Shown: one piece after another, positions 8,700 to 17,483 of the stretch
Layout: the number at the start of each line of letters is the position of its first letter
Numbering within the stretch: position 1 is the stretch's first letter
Source: Gammaproteobacteria bacterium
GTDB lineage: Bacteria > Pseudomonadota > Gammaproteobacteria > Pseudomonadales > Azotimanducaceae
NCBI GenBank assembly: GCA_030425195.1
Contig: JAUIAV010000021.1
Span: 1-64,000, forward strand
Reading direction: 5' to 3'
DNA length: 64,000 nt
Notes under the pieces: model-generated
Database searches by the model: none
What the model was told of the DNA's origin: nothing
The model's input: only the letters and a program-made list of their open reading frames with translations
Translations under genes and position numbers: made by a program

Positions 8700-10303
8700 A
8701 GACGGAGCACTACTACCTCGACACCGATGGCCGTCTGGCTGTTGCTTTTCATGCGCCTGGTTCAGAAGATAGGCAGTCGATTGGAGTGGTCATCTGCTAT
8801 CCCATCGGTCATGAGCACACTCATTCATTCAGTACCCACATGGCGCTTGCCCTACGGCTGGCCGCGCAAGGTTACCCTGTACTGCGGTTTGACTACTCCT
8901 GCACCGGAAATTCAGCGGGAGAAATGCAGAACGCCGAGCTGAGTCAGTGGGTCGCTGATTTTGAGCTATGCTGTCGACATCTGATTGACCGCACTGGCAT
9001 TCGCCAACTGGTGCTGTTCGGAACCCGGCTGGGGGCGACTATACCTCTTCTTGGTGAAACCGACGGTTTGGTCAGTGGCGCTATTCTGTGGAACCCCGTT
9101 ATTGATGGGAGGCGGTTCGCACGGGACTTGGAGGCCCTGACCCTTGGATCCGACGATCACGTACGTGAGTGTGGAGGATTTGCGTATCCGCATCGGTTGC
9201 TGGATGAGATCAAGAAGATTCGTCCTGGGGACCTGAGACCACCAGAACGCTGTCTTGTAATCGACAGAGATGACGCTCCCGCTGCAAAGAAGATAGCGGA
9301 CGTGTGGAGAGATCTGTCGACCGCGTCTACCCGTATCGAGCTATCTGGCTACACCAACACGATGCGGCAGCCACAATTCTCTGAAGTGGCGTCGAACGTA
9401 ATCGATGCAGCCATGGAGTGGATGGGAAACTTACCTGAAACCGAATTGCCAGAGTGTTCAAATCCTGCGCCTTCCAAGCAAAGGCAGATGGTAGAGCCTG
9501 ATCTGTTCGAAACGCCCCACTTGATTGAGCACGAGCGTGGATCTCTATACGGCGTGCTGACTGCTCCGAGGGGTCCCTCCTCCGATCCTATCGTGCTCAT
9601 CCCCAATACGGGAGCTGCTCACAACATTGGTCCAGGCCGATTGCACGTTTATCTGTCACGGAGCCTCGCACGCGCCGGAGTGACCAGTTTCCGATTCGAT
9701 CTGAGTAATATCGGAGAAAGCGCCACGTTGGGCGTCGCTGAATTGAACAATCCATACCCTTCGACCGCGCAACAGGACGTATCCGCCGTACTGAAGGCCT
9801 TCCCTCATCGATTCAAGGAAATGGTTGGAATCTGTTCTGGCGCGCACCTGGGCTTTCACCTGCTTCGTAAGCAATCTGATGCGCTGAATCATCTCACCAT
9901 GGTCAATACGTTGATCTACACAGATGCTCCTGACAGACAATTGGAAACTACATTTGAGCAAGGAAACGCACTGACACGGTTGAATGCCATCGGAAAAAAA
10001 GCTCTAGGAAAGGCGTATGGTTTCGTCAGGCAGACCGGCTTTGGTCGGAAAACAAGGCAAGTGATGCGCGATCTGAAGAACCTGGTGAGAAGCGGAAAGC
10101 TTTCCGTTGTCAGTGCAGAGAACGACGACAGCCTGCAGATCCTTCGAGACGCAAGCGGCACATCCTATGGCGGTCTGAGAAAGCTGGGGATTCCTATCTT
10201 GATCGAAGGTGCGGATCACACTTTTTCGACTCAGATATCTCGACAACGCCTCTTCACGATATTGAGTCGCAGACTGACGATGCAGAAACCCGATCGAACT
10301 TAG
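8696..10303 (+). CDS. Tandem alpha/beta hydrolase, exosortase-locus type
   Basis: The 535-residue product contains two alpha/beta-hydrolase domains, at about residues 1-245 and 275-530. They resemble the two separate hydrolases often found in exosortase A loci, here fused. Domain 1 has LRFDYSCTGNSAGE and the nucleophile elbow LFGTRLGA, with Arg111 where Ser is usual. Domain 2 has FRFDLSNIGESA and the elbow VGICSGAH, where Cys380 would be the nucleophile; GADHTFS near the end supplies the His. Domain 1 therefore looks non-catalytic or altered. TTG start overlaps the upstream TGA. It may release or transfer the group held on the carrier protein; this is inference from gene order. Confidence 0.75.
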   Translation: MKTEHYYLDTDGRLAVAFHAPGSEDRQSIGVVICYPIGHEHTHSFSTHMALALRLAAQGYPVLRFDYSCTGNSAGEMQNAELSQWVADFELCCRHLIDRTGIRQLVLFGTRLGATIPLLGETDGLVSGAILWNPVIDGRRFARDLEALTLGSDDHVRECGGFAYPHRLLDEIKKIRPGDLRPPERCLVIDRDDAPAAKKIADVWRDLSTASTRIELSGYTNTMRQPQFSEVASNVIDAAMEWMGNLPETELPECSNPAPSKQRQMVEPDLFETPHLIEHERGSLYGVLTAPRGPSSDPIVLIPNTGAAHNIGPGRLHVYLSRSLARAGVTSFRFDLSNIGESATLGVAELNNPYPSTAQQDVSAVLKAFPHRFKEMVGICSGAHLGFHLLRKQSDALNHLTMVNTLIYTDAPDRQLETTFEQGNALTRLNAIGKKALGKAYGFVRQTGFGRKTRQVMRDLKNLVRSGKLSVVSAENDDSLQILRDASGTSYGGLRKLGIPILIEGADHTFSTQISRQRLFTILSRRLTMQKPDRT

Positions 10304-11121
10304 CTGCCGTTGATGCCCTGGCGAAAAGGAAACAGATAGCGTTGTATCTGCCCAGGAACCAGGTTCTTCAGCGCCTGCCGCAAGCTTGATGGCAACTTTT
10401 CTACTCGACGATCCACGAGATCAGCGAGTTGACCACGCAGTGAGGATCTGTCCAGTCTGGAATCAAAATCCACACTCAGCTGAGACTCTTCAATCTGAAA
10501 GAAGTCTGAGATCTCACGCCTGCAGGAATTGGGGTCACTGCCGAATCGTTCATAGGACACTTCCAGGTGCGGTATGTTGTGCCGGCGGATGGCATGTTCT
10601 GCGGTTCGGTAGTGGTGGTCGATCCGCTGCATCACCTCCTGTTGCTCTGCCGCTCCGCCTGTTCGCCACTTCAGGCGCCGAAAACTACGATATATGTCTT
10701 CCGGATTTCGTTTAACCAGCAGTACTGCTGTCGATTCTTTGTCGGACAGATGCCGCCACCAGTAACCGAGCGTGTAGCAAAGACGCGGGTCCTTCCATAG
10801 CCACGGTTGCTGGCTTTCGAAACGCGCAAGGAAATCTAAGTGTTCGGAGCGCGCTTCCATGCTTTCGACGGCGGCTGTTTGTTGATCGGTGATCGGCGCG
10901 TAGAGCCACGTATTGTCATGCTCGAACCCGCTGGACATCAGCAGTTCTGCATTGCAACGGATCAACTCTTCAGCTTCCCAGTATCCTGTCGGATTGTGCT
11001 CATCGCTCTGTCTGAGCTCGCGCCCATCATCGTCACACACATAATATTGAGCAGCTGCAAAGATCGATGCCACGAAGCTCGTTCCCGAGCGTGGCATACC
11101 AACTACGATCGCGTTTTTCAT
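10300..11121 (-). CDS. Sulfotransferase family protein
   Basis: A 273-residue P-loop sulfotransferase-like protein. The 5'-phosphosulfate-binding loop is IVVGMPRSGTSFVA at the N-terminus, and the 3'-phosphate site is near LLVKRNPEDIYRSFRRL (about residue 140), with the general layout of PAPS-dependent sulfotransferases. Likely substrates are a glycan or lipid precursor, fitting its place inside an EPS block. It lies on the minus strand and its stop codon overlaps that of the convergent double hydrolase by 4 nt, leaving no space for a terminator. No PAPS-synthesis gene is in the window. Confidence 0.75.
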   Translation of the reverse strand: MKNAIVVGMPRSGTSFVASIFAAAQYYVCDDDGRELRQSDEHNPTGYWEAEELIRCNAELLMSSGFEHDNTWLYAPITDQQTAAVESMEARSEHLDFLARFESQQPWLWKDPRLCYTLGYWWRHLSDKESTAVLLVKRNPEDIYRSFRRLKWRTGGAAEQQEVMQRIDHHYRTAEHAIRRHNIPHLEVSYERFGSDPNSCRREISDFFQIEESQLSVDFDSRLDRSSLRGQLADLVDRRVEKLPSSLRQALKNLVPGQIQRYLFPFRQGINGS

Positions 11122-11353
11122 TCTTATCCATTCTGTGTGCGGAACGTCTATGATACTGAGCGCCCCAACTCACACGTTGGCACCCTTTGTACGAGGTTTT
11201 TAGCATTTCTTCGGCAATGCGGCGCATCCGCTCCGAACTCGATACGTCTGGTAGGAGCTTAGATAGCAGCCTGCTGGAACTTACGTATTCTGGTACAGAA
11301 TTGCACTAGGTAACGCAAGCTTCTTACAAACTGTACCATTGGGTGTGGCGTTT

Positions 11354-12820
11354 ATGGGTGAAAATTGCCCCTCCACATCAAGGTCCACGTTTGACGTGCC
11401 CCACATCCGCATATTCAGGCACTACATCCACACGCCGATGATCCTCCTCGCTCTGACGGAAGGACTGCTCATCGCGGTGTCGATGTATCTTGGGCATCTG
11501 ACGCGGTTCGGTGAGTGGCCTGAACTGTCCACGTACGCGGTCGTGGCTCCGGTATTCGCACTGACGCTACTCGCCTGCATGATCGCCATGGGCGTCTACG
11601 AATCCCACGTTCGCGAAGGCATGACCGGCATGTCTCTACGTACCGCGGTCGCCATTTTTCTCCTCGGATCGGCATCCATGGCCGTTTTGGCCTTCATCTT
11701 CCCCGTCTGGCTCGACTTCGGTCGTGGCGTGTTGCTTTTTGCCACCATCGAAGCCTTTGTAATGGTCGCCGTGCTGCGGTTCCTGGTGTTCGGTTTTACA
11801 GACGAAGACCTGTTCAAACGCCGGATCGTCATTCTGGGCACCGGCAGACGTGCAGAAAAGATCGCCTCCCGGATGCGCCGGAAGTCCGACCAGAGAGCTT
11901 TCAAAATCCTCGGCTTCATTGACCCAAACAGCGGCGCTCCCGATCAGGTCTCACAATACGACGCCAGGGTCCTGACTACGGATCAGCCGCTGCCGGAGTT
12001 CTGCCGCGTCAACCGCATCGAAGAGATCGTGGTGGCCATGGATGAACGGCGCCGCAACGTCGACGCCGGCGGTGGTCTTCCCCTGGAGGAATTGCTCGAC
12101 TGCAAACTCCGGGGCATCCAGGTCTGCGATATCCAGCAGTTCATCGAGCGGGAAGCCGCCAAGGTGGACGTGGATCTTCTGCGACCTTCCTGGCTGGTGT
12201 TTTCCGATGGCTTCGATACCGGTGCAGCCAGAATGCTGATCAAGCGCTCGTTTGATCTTCTCGCCAGCGCCCTGCTCCTCTTCTTCACCTGGCCCTTCAT
12301 GCTGCTGACCGTGCTGGCCATCTGGCTGGAGGACGGCCTGCGCGCTCCGATTCTCTATCGCCAGACCCGAATTGGTCTCGAGGGCAAGGACTTCGACGTG
12401 ATCAAGTTCCGGAGCATGTCCACGGATGCTGAGAAATCGGGCGAAGCGATCTGGGCCAGTCAGAACGATCCCCGCGTCACCCGGGTCGGCGCCTTCATCC
12501 GTAAGGTCCGAATCGACGAGCTGCCGCAGCTGTTCAATGTGCTCAAAGGCGACATGAGCTTCGTCGGCCCGAGACCCGAACGGCCCGTGTTCGTTCAGGA
12601 ACTCCGTGAGAAGATTCCCTTCTACGATGAGCGTCACCGGGTGAAACCCGGCATCACCGGATGGGCACAGCTCTGCTACCCGTACGGCGCTTCCGTTGAG
12701 GACGCGAAGGAGAAACTGCAATATGATCTCTACTATCTGAAAAACCACTCGATCCTGCTGGATCTGATCATTCTTCTGCAGACGGTGGAAGTGGTGCTGG
12801 TTGGCGAAGGAGCGCGTTGA
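11354..12820 (+). CDS. Sugar transferase, exosortase/EpsB-associated type (polyprenyl-phosphate hexose-1-P transferase)
   Basis: This 488-residue protein starts EPS repeat assembly by moving a sugar-1-phosphate from a UDP-sugar to the lipid carrier. The N-terminal membrane part ([19 protein letters not shown]) is characteristic of the EpsB/TIGR03013-like sugar transferases of exosortase loci. A CoA-binding-like Rossmann segment follows ([19 protein letters not shown]), and the C-terminal catalytic domain has [37 protein letters not shown] and GPRPERP. I prefer ATG 11354; TTG 11339 is in frame. It stands first in a plus-strand pair with another sugar transferase 187 nt downstream. The 232 nt upstream hold no other gene. 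Confidence 0.88.
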   Translation: MGENCPSTSRSTFDVPHIRIFRHYIHTPMILLALTEGLLIAVSMYLGHLTRFGEWPELSTYAVVAPVFALTLLACMIAMGVYESHVREGMTGMSLRTAVAIFLLGSASMAVLAFIFPVWLDFGRGVLLFATIEAFVMVAVLRFLVFGFTDEDLFKRRIVILGTGRRAEKIASRMRRKSDQRAFKILGFIDPNSGAPDQVSQYDARVLTTDQPLPEFCRVNRIEEIVVAMDERRRNVDAGGGLPLEELLDCKLRGIQVCDIQQFIEREAAKVDVDLLRPSWLVFSDGFDTGAARMLIKRSFDLLASALLLFFTWPFMLLTVLAIWLEDGLRAPILYRQTRIGLEGKDFDVIKFRSMSTDAEKSGEAIWASQNDPRVTRVGAFIRKVRIDELPQLFNVLKGDMSFVGPRPERPVFVQELREKIPFYDERHRVKPGITGWAQLCYPYGASVEDAKEKLQYDLYYLKNHSILLDLIILLQTVEVVLVGEGAR

Positions 12821-12916
12821 AGGACAAGCTGTCCGACAACTTACATTCCTGCAGAATTTACCCACATTTCATAGGCATTCGGTCAAGTAAATTCGCCTAC
12901 TATTCTGGTTGGGACA

Positions 12917-12941
12917 CCCTGGCGCAAAAACCGCTCCAGGG
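12917..12941 (+). promoter_or_regulatory. Leader hairpin before the second sugar transferase
   Basis: CCCTGG (12917-12922) pairs with CCAGGG (12936-12941), with an extra GC/GC inside and an A-rich loop. It lies in the 187-nt gap upstream of the sugar transferase starting at 13008. No T-run follows, so it is not an intrinsic terminator; a leader structure or protein site is possible. No function is shown. Confidence 0.25.
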
Positions 12942-13007
12942 GGAAGTACAACGCCGCTGGAAGGCCCGTAGAGGCCCATATAGCGGGATTCTGGGACATA
13001 TCGCATC

Positions 13008-14417
13008 ATGCGGATATCGAAGCCGTTGCACCTGAAGCGCCTGCTGCAGCTCCAGGACATTGCAACCGCCACCTTCTGCTACACGCTGACGCAGACGATC
13101 GATTGGCTGTTGTTCGGTACCCCGCTCCCGGAGGTCATCTACCACCTCAAACTGACCCCGTTCGTGGTCCTTTTCGCGTTCATCGCCGCGCTGGTGCTCC
13201 AGCCGAGGCTGAATCACAAATATCTGCTCGGTATATTCAGGTATGCCGGCAGCTACGCGGCGATCTCGCTGGTCGGCATGCTGGCCGTTGCCTACCTGAT
13301 CAAGTTCGATGACCTCAGCCGTTACACGGTGGCGGCTGCCGGTGCCCTCACCTTCTCCATGCTGGTGGTGAACCGCATCTTCCTGAAGTGGTGGTACTTC
13401 AGTATCCGTAAAGAAGATGCCGATAACTACTTGAAAGTATTGGTAGTTGGCAGCGGAAATCGCGCCAGCCGCTTCATGCGCAATTACCGTGAGACGTCGG
13501 AATGGGGCATCGACTACGTCGGCGTTCTCGACCCTGACGAGAATCGCACCGGCATGCTGGTGGATGGCATCGAAGTTCTGGGGACGCCGGGCGACATCCA
13601 GCGCTTCGTCAGCTCCCGGGTGGTCGACGAGATCATCGTCTGCCTGCCCCGGACCATGATTGCCAACCTCCAGGACATGTTCGACGCCTGCACCGAACAG
13701 GGCATCAGCGTGAAGTTCCTGGCCGATCTCTACAACATGCCCAACAGCGAGATCAGCCTGGAAACCGTCGGCAATGCGTCCATGCTGACCTTCGATCCGG
13801 TGCACAGGGACCTGGACAATCTGATCATCAAGCGTCTGATCGAGTTGTGTCTGACGGTCCCCGCCATCGTCCTGCTGCTGCCTTTCTATGCGCTCATCGC
13901 GCTGATCGTGAAGCTGGACTCGCCCGGACCCGCGTTCTTCATGCAGGAGCGCGTGGGACTGAACAAGCGCGTGTTCCGGATGATCAAGTTCCGGAGCATG
14001 TATCAGGACGCCGAAGCGCGGATGGCGGAGATCGAACACCTCAACGAGGCGGATGGCCCCATCTTCAAGATCGCCGACGATCCCCGGATCACCCGGGTCG
14101 GTCGGATTCTGCGTCGGACCAGCATCGACGAGCTGCCGCAGCTCTTCAACGTCCTGAAGGGCGATATGAGCCTGGTCGGCCCGAGGCCCATGTCACTCCG
14201 GGATGTGCAGAAATTCAGCCTGGGTGTGCAGCGGAAGCGTTTCAGCGTACGACCGGGTCTGGCCTGCCTCCGTGAGGTCTCCGGGCGGAGCCGTCTCACG
14301 TTCAATCAATGGCTCGAACTGGACCTGAAGTACATTGACGAGTGGTCGCTCTGGCTGGATTTCAAAATCCTCCTGCGCTTGATACCGAGCGTGCTCAAGG
14401 GCGACGGCGCCAGCTGA
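13008..14417 (+). CDS. Undecaprenyl-phosphate glucose phosphotransferase (WcaJ/EpsE-like)
   Basis: A 469-residue polyisoprenyl-phosphate hexose-1-phosphate transferase. Four to five hydrophobic segments precede a nucleotide-binding-like region ([17 protein letters not shown]). The catalytic domain after a fifth membrane segment has [33 protein letters not shown] and [19 protein letters not shown]. Unlike its neighbour at 11354 it follows the WcaJ subfamily layout ([17 protein letters not shown]). Two initiating transferases side by side suggest either two polymers or two alternative first sugars. ATG 13008 has only a weak Shine-Dalgarno match. Donors could come from the galE/ugd products encoded elsewhere in the window. 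Confidence 0.88.
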   Translation: MRISKPLHLKRLLQLQDIATATFCYTLTQTIDWLLFGTPLPEVIYHLKLTPFVVLFAFIAALVLQPRLNHKYLLGIFRYAGSYAAISLVGMLAVAYLIKFDDLSRYTVAAAGALTFSMLVVNRIFLKWWYFSIRKEDADNYLKVLVVGSGNRASRFMRNYRETSEWGIDYVGVLDPDENRTGMLVDGIEVLGTPGDIQRFVSSRVVDEIIVCLPRTMIANLQDMFDACTEQGISVKFLADLYNMPNSEISLETVGNASMLTFDPVHRDLDNLIIKRLIELCLTVPAIVLLLPFYALIALIVKLDSPGPAFFMQERVGLNKRVFRMIKFRSMYQDAEARMAEIEHLNEADGPIFKIADDPRITRVGRILRRTSIDELPQLFNVLKGDMSLVGPRPMSLRDVQKFSLGVQRKRFSVRPGLACLREVSGRSRLTFNQWLELDLKYIDEWSLWLDFKILLRLIPSVLKGDGAS

Positions 14418-14458
14418 TCCGGCCTCATTGACCGCTGAATGAGAGTACACTCCAGGTC

Positions 14459-14905
14459 ATGGATGACCCGGTCGATACTCAGGACACCCCGGATCGCGAA
14501 GCGGACGGAGGCCGCGACAGATCCCGCCTGCAGCTCCTGGTCGACGTATTCATCTTCCAGTTCAAGCTGGCTGCCGACGGGCTCAGAGACGTGGTCCTCA
14601 GTCCGCTTTCCATCATCGCCGCCATCATGGGTCTGGTTGCCGGTGGTGACGACCCCTACCGCTACTTCCGTGATCTGCTCAGATTCGGTCGCCGCAGTGA
14701 AATCTGGATCAATCTGTTCGGCTACCGGAAACACACCGGTACATCAGACGAGCTGATCGATCCGCTGAAAAAGAAGGTGATGTCGGAAGCGCAGACCAAT
14801 CCCTGGATCAGCAGGGCCGGCGGAGAGCTGAACCGAACGCTGGATACCATGGGTGACCGGATGAAGTCCGAGCGCGCTCGGGAGAAAAACCCGGACGGGC
14901 AGTGA
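14459..14905 (+). CDS. Conserved-looking small protein of unknown function
   Basis: The 148-residue product is not assigned to a family. It has a charged N-terminus, one hydrophobic stretch (about residues 50-64, PLSIIAAIMGLVAGG), then DDPYRYFRDLLRFGRRSEIWINLFG and a charged C-terminal tail. A single membrane contact is likely. It follows the sugar transferase by 41 nt on the same strand and could be cotranscribed; it converges with the DUF1631-like gene 8 nt away. GC and codon use match the main chromosome, supporting a real gene. Confidence 0.6.
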   Translation: MDDPVDTQDTPDREADGGRDRSRLQLLVDVFIFQFKLAADGLRDVVLSPLSIIAAIMGLVAGGDDPYRYFRDLLRFGRRSEIWINLFGYRKHTGTSDELIDPLKKKVMSEAQTNPWISRAGGELNRTLDTMGDRMKSERAREKNPDGQ

Positions 14906-14913
14906 GCGCCGGA

Positions 14914-15534
14914 TCAGGCGCTGTAGATCATCTCCCCGTCGTTCATCGCCATCTCGAACCCGGCGTCTTCCAGGCGACGGTTGCAGTCGCCGTAGATATT
15001 GCCGAGCCGGTCGAGCACGAACCGTTCGAAGAGGTTCTGGACGATGTCGATGGACTCGTTGTCGAGATCCAGAGAACGGCAGCTGGAGAGAAAGTTGTAG
15101 GCCACCTGATAGGGGCTGATCGGGATCCTCACCTGCAGCGGATCCCGGCCGGAGGCCGCGGCCGTGCGCTCGGCGATCTGCTCGAGCAGATACTGGAAAT
15201 GATTCGAGCACTTCTCCGACATGCGCTGAGCCAGCTGATCCAGATGCACGTCGTACTCGGTGTCGAATTCGGTCTTGTCTTCCAGCCAGTAGTCGAGGCC
15301 ACGCTGCATGCGCTTGGCGAAGGACTGGATGAGATTGGAGCGACGGTAGCGGAGCTCGCGCATCAGATCGAAGCAGGCCCGCTGACGATCCTCGTCGTCC
15401 TCGTGCCGGTAGGCGAATTCGAAAAGCCCGTCCTCGATATTCAGATACAGCCCGTCCATCAGATGGAGCAGTTCGCCCGTCGCCTTATGGTGCATGGCCG
15501 TGAATACGTTCCGGGAATCGCTGTCTGGCCCCAT
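14914..15534 (-). CDS. DUF1631-like protein, short form
   Basis: The 206-residue product is helical and resembles the N-terminal part of DUF1631 proteins (LLHLMDGLYLNIEDGLFEFAYR, LRELRYRRSNLIQSF-like helices, then FEMAMNDGEMIYSA at the end). Full DUF1631 proteins are several times longer, so this is a short or truncated member. ATG 15534 is preferred because GAGGG lies 5 nt upstream; GTG 15567 is the longer alternative. It is downstream of the gsp operon on the same strand, separated by a possible weak terminator. No biochemical role is established. Confidence 0.5.
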   Translation of the reverse strand: MGPDSDSRNVFTAMHHKATGELLHLMDGLYLNIEDGLFEFAYRHEDDEDRQRACFDLMRELRYRRSNLIQSFAKRMQRGLDYWLEDKTEFDTEYDVHLDQLAQRMSEKCSNHFQYLLEQIAERTAAASGRDPLQVRIPISPYQVAYNFLSSCRSLDLDNESIDIVQNLFERFVLDRLGNIYGDCNRRLEDAGFEMAMNDGEMIYSA

Positions 15535-15639
15535 TCGTGCCCTCGTTTCCGTCAAGTCCCTATGCACTGCAGTCTATGAGCGGGCCGGGCCGAAAACGTT
15601 GATTGAGTGGGTGCTCGAAATGCCAACCCTGTCATAAAG

Positions 15640-15654
15640 CGCCGATAAACGGCG
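15640..15654 (-). terminator. Weak hairpin downstream of gspM
   Basis: On the minus strand CGCCG-TTTAT-CGGCG is followed by CTTTAT. It lies about 60 nt after gspM and could end the secretion operon, but the stem is short and the T-run poor. Confidence 0.3.
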
Positions 15655-15715
15655 GATTCCGGGGCAAGTGAGGGGCGGAAACAGACCGGCAACGGCAGTC
15701 GTATGGCCGGGAAGG

Positions 15716-16228
15716 TCAGATCAGGCGGATCTGAACGTTCACCAGGCCGGGCTGCCCTTCCGCATCCACGGAAATCCGTTCCACTTCGATGCTGTGCGTC
15801 TTCTGCAGACGGTCAAGCCACTCGACAACCGTGTTGAACGGCTGCGCCTGGAGTACCACGCTCACGGCGCCGTCGGATTCCGGCTGCAGACGGTTGAGGC
15901 GGATGCCGGACGCATTGGCCTCCCGGGTGACCAGAGGCATCAGCGACCGTTCGCCGGCCCCGGATGACCCTGCCTGCTGAGCCTGCGAGCGGGCGGCGGA
16001 TTCGTTGGCCTGCATCCACTCCCAGGTGCGCTGGGCATTCTCGTAGCGATTCGCCTCGAGCAGGCGCCAGTCGCTGATCGGTTTCCAGATGGCAACCCAG
16101 AACACGGCAGCCACGATCAGGAACAGCAGACCGGCGATGATCGGGCGCTCGTGCGGCTCACGGCCCGCGTACCAGCGCCAGGCGGCGGTGCCCTGAACCT
16201 GCTGGGTCATGCGGTAGAAAAGGCTCAT
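15716..16228 (-). CDS. gspM: Type II secretion system protein GspM
   Basis: A 170-residue bitopic inner-membrane protein of the type II secretion assembly platform, partner of GspL. One membrane segment lies at about residues 30-48 (IIAGLLFLIVAAVFWVAIW). A coiled region and a periplasmic ferredoxin-like domain follow, including NTVVEWLDRLQKTHSIEVERISVDAE. Its ATG overlaps the gspL stop by 4 nt. It is the last gene of the gspEFGHIJKLM run; gspN does not follow. Confidence 0.85.
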   Translation of the reverse strand: MSLFYRMTQQVQGTAAWRWYAGREPHERPIIAGLLFLIVAAVFWVAIWKPISDWRLLEANRYENAQRTWEWMQANESAARSQAQQAGSSGAGERSLMPLVTREANASGIRLNRLQPESDGAVSVVLQAQPFNTVVEWLDRLQKTHSIEVERISVDAEGQPGLVNVQIRLI

Positions 16229-17472
16229 GCGTCACCTCCCGGGCTCTGCAGCCGCACTCTCGCACGCACCCCGCTGTCCTGCTGCTCGGCGGACGTGATC
16301 TCGAGCTCCACGCCGAGCCGGTTGAGGCGCTGTTTGAACTGCTCGAGCGCGTCATAGCTCGAGAGCTGCAGATCCGCGTCCAGGGTGTTCCGGTTTTCCG
16401 AATAGGTGAGGCTCCAGATGCTCACGTTGCGATCGACACCCTGGGCCAGATGGCCGAGATAGGTGGCGAATCCGGCGCCCCCCTCCCCTGTGCTCTGGCC
16501 GAGCTTGGCGCGGAACAGACGCAGCACATTGGAGGTGTTCACGCGGGTCTCGTTGGGATACAGGTCCCGGTACAGTGCGACGCTGCGCTCGCTGAGATCG
16601 TCCGCTTTCAGACCCGACCAGATGGCCTGAGCCGCCATGCCGACGATGGCGAGCAGCAGCCAGATGCCGGCCAGCGAAGCGACCGCCCGCCAGCGGTAGA
16701 GATTTCTCGAGGGAGGACGTGCCGGCGTGTACGGGCCCTGCAGCAGGTTCACCGCATCGGGCAGCGACCGCCAGCGCCGGGCCAGATACACGAGCGGCGG
16801 TTCCGTCTCGTCGCCGCTCTGAACCGAGACCCCGGGATCCAGCTGGCCAGCGGTGATGCCATCGAGCTCGCCGTTCACCACCTGGATCACATTTGCATCC
16901 AGGGAGCTGAGCGCCAGGCCCAGATTGTCGCGGTCAATGCTGGCCGCCTGTGAGTCGGTTCTGACCAGCGCCGTTTCCGGCTCCAGCAGCACCGTGGCAC
17001 CACCGCCGAACACCGGCAGCAGTTCCGCATCGGAGACCATGTGGCCGGGCTTCAGGCCCAGCTCCTCGAAACAGTCCACCCAGTCGTCGATGTAGCTGCC
17101 GTCGATCAGGTTCACCCGCACGGGCGCACCTTTGCGGATCGGGCCGTGGGCCAGGTGCATGTTCTCGATGTCGGCGGCGAGGAACTCTTCCACCACGAAT
17201 GGCAGGGCCCGGCGGATATGCCCCACGCTACGTCCCGGCACCTCGGTGCTGAGGGCGAGCACGTGCTCGGCGGGCACCATGATCACCAGATTATCCGGGT
17301 TCTGCAGCCAGTCGGCGGAGGGATCGATGAGCTCGGAGAGCCCCCGGTAGTCGGTCACGCCGCTGGCGCGCACGGACCCGTCGTTCTCCAGGATCAGCCA
17401 GTCACAGGACAGATCCTTGCCGTCCTCGTCATGGTAGACGGGTGACTGCAGTCTGATGAACAGCGTGGGCAT
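16225..17472 (-). CDS. gspL: Type II secretion system protein GspL
   Basis: The 415-residue product links the cytoplasmic ATPase GspE to the inner-membrane platform. The N-terminal actin-like cytoplasmic domain is recognisable (VPGRSVGHIRRALPFVVEEFLA near residue 80). A single membrane helix lies at about 265-285 (LAGIWLLLAIVGMAAQAIW), followed by a periplasmic domain. Length and topology fit the family. It starts 11 nt after the gspK stop and overlaps gspM by 4 nt. Confidence 0.88.
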   Translation of the reverse strand: MPTLFIRLQSPVYHDEDGKDLSCDWLILENDGSVRASGVTDYRGLSELIDPSADWLQNPDNLVIMVPAEHVLALSTEVPGRSVGHIRRALPFVVEEFLAADIENMHLAHGPIRKGAPVRVNLIDGSYIDDWVDCFEELGLKPGHMVSDAELLPVFGGGATVLLEPETALVRTDSQAASIDRDNLGLALSSLDANVIQVVNGELDGITAGQLDPGVSVQSGDETEPPLVYLARRWRSLPDAVNLLQGPYTPARPPSRNLYRWRAVASLAGIWLLLAIVGMAAQAIWSGLKADDLSERSVALYRDLYPNETRVNTSNVLRLFRAKLGQSTGEGGAGFATYLGHLAQGVDRNVSIWSLTYSENRNTLDADLQLSSYDALEQFKQRLNRLGVELEITSAEQQDSGVRARVRLQSPGGDA

Positions 17473-17483
17473 GCAGCGGTTCC

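Noticed and set aside
11291-11305. Sigma-54-like TGG...GC element before the EpsB-type sugar transferase
   Set aside because: GG and GC are separated by 9 nt instead of the required 10, and the -24 half is TGGTAC, so a functional sigma-54 promoter is unlikely.
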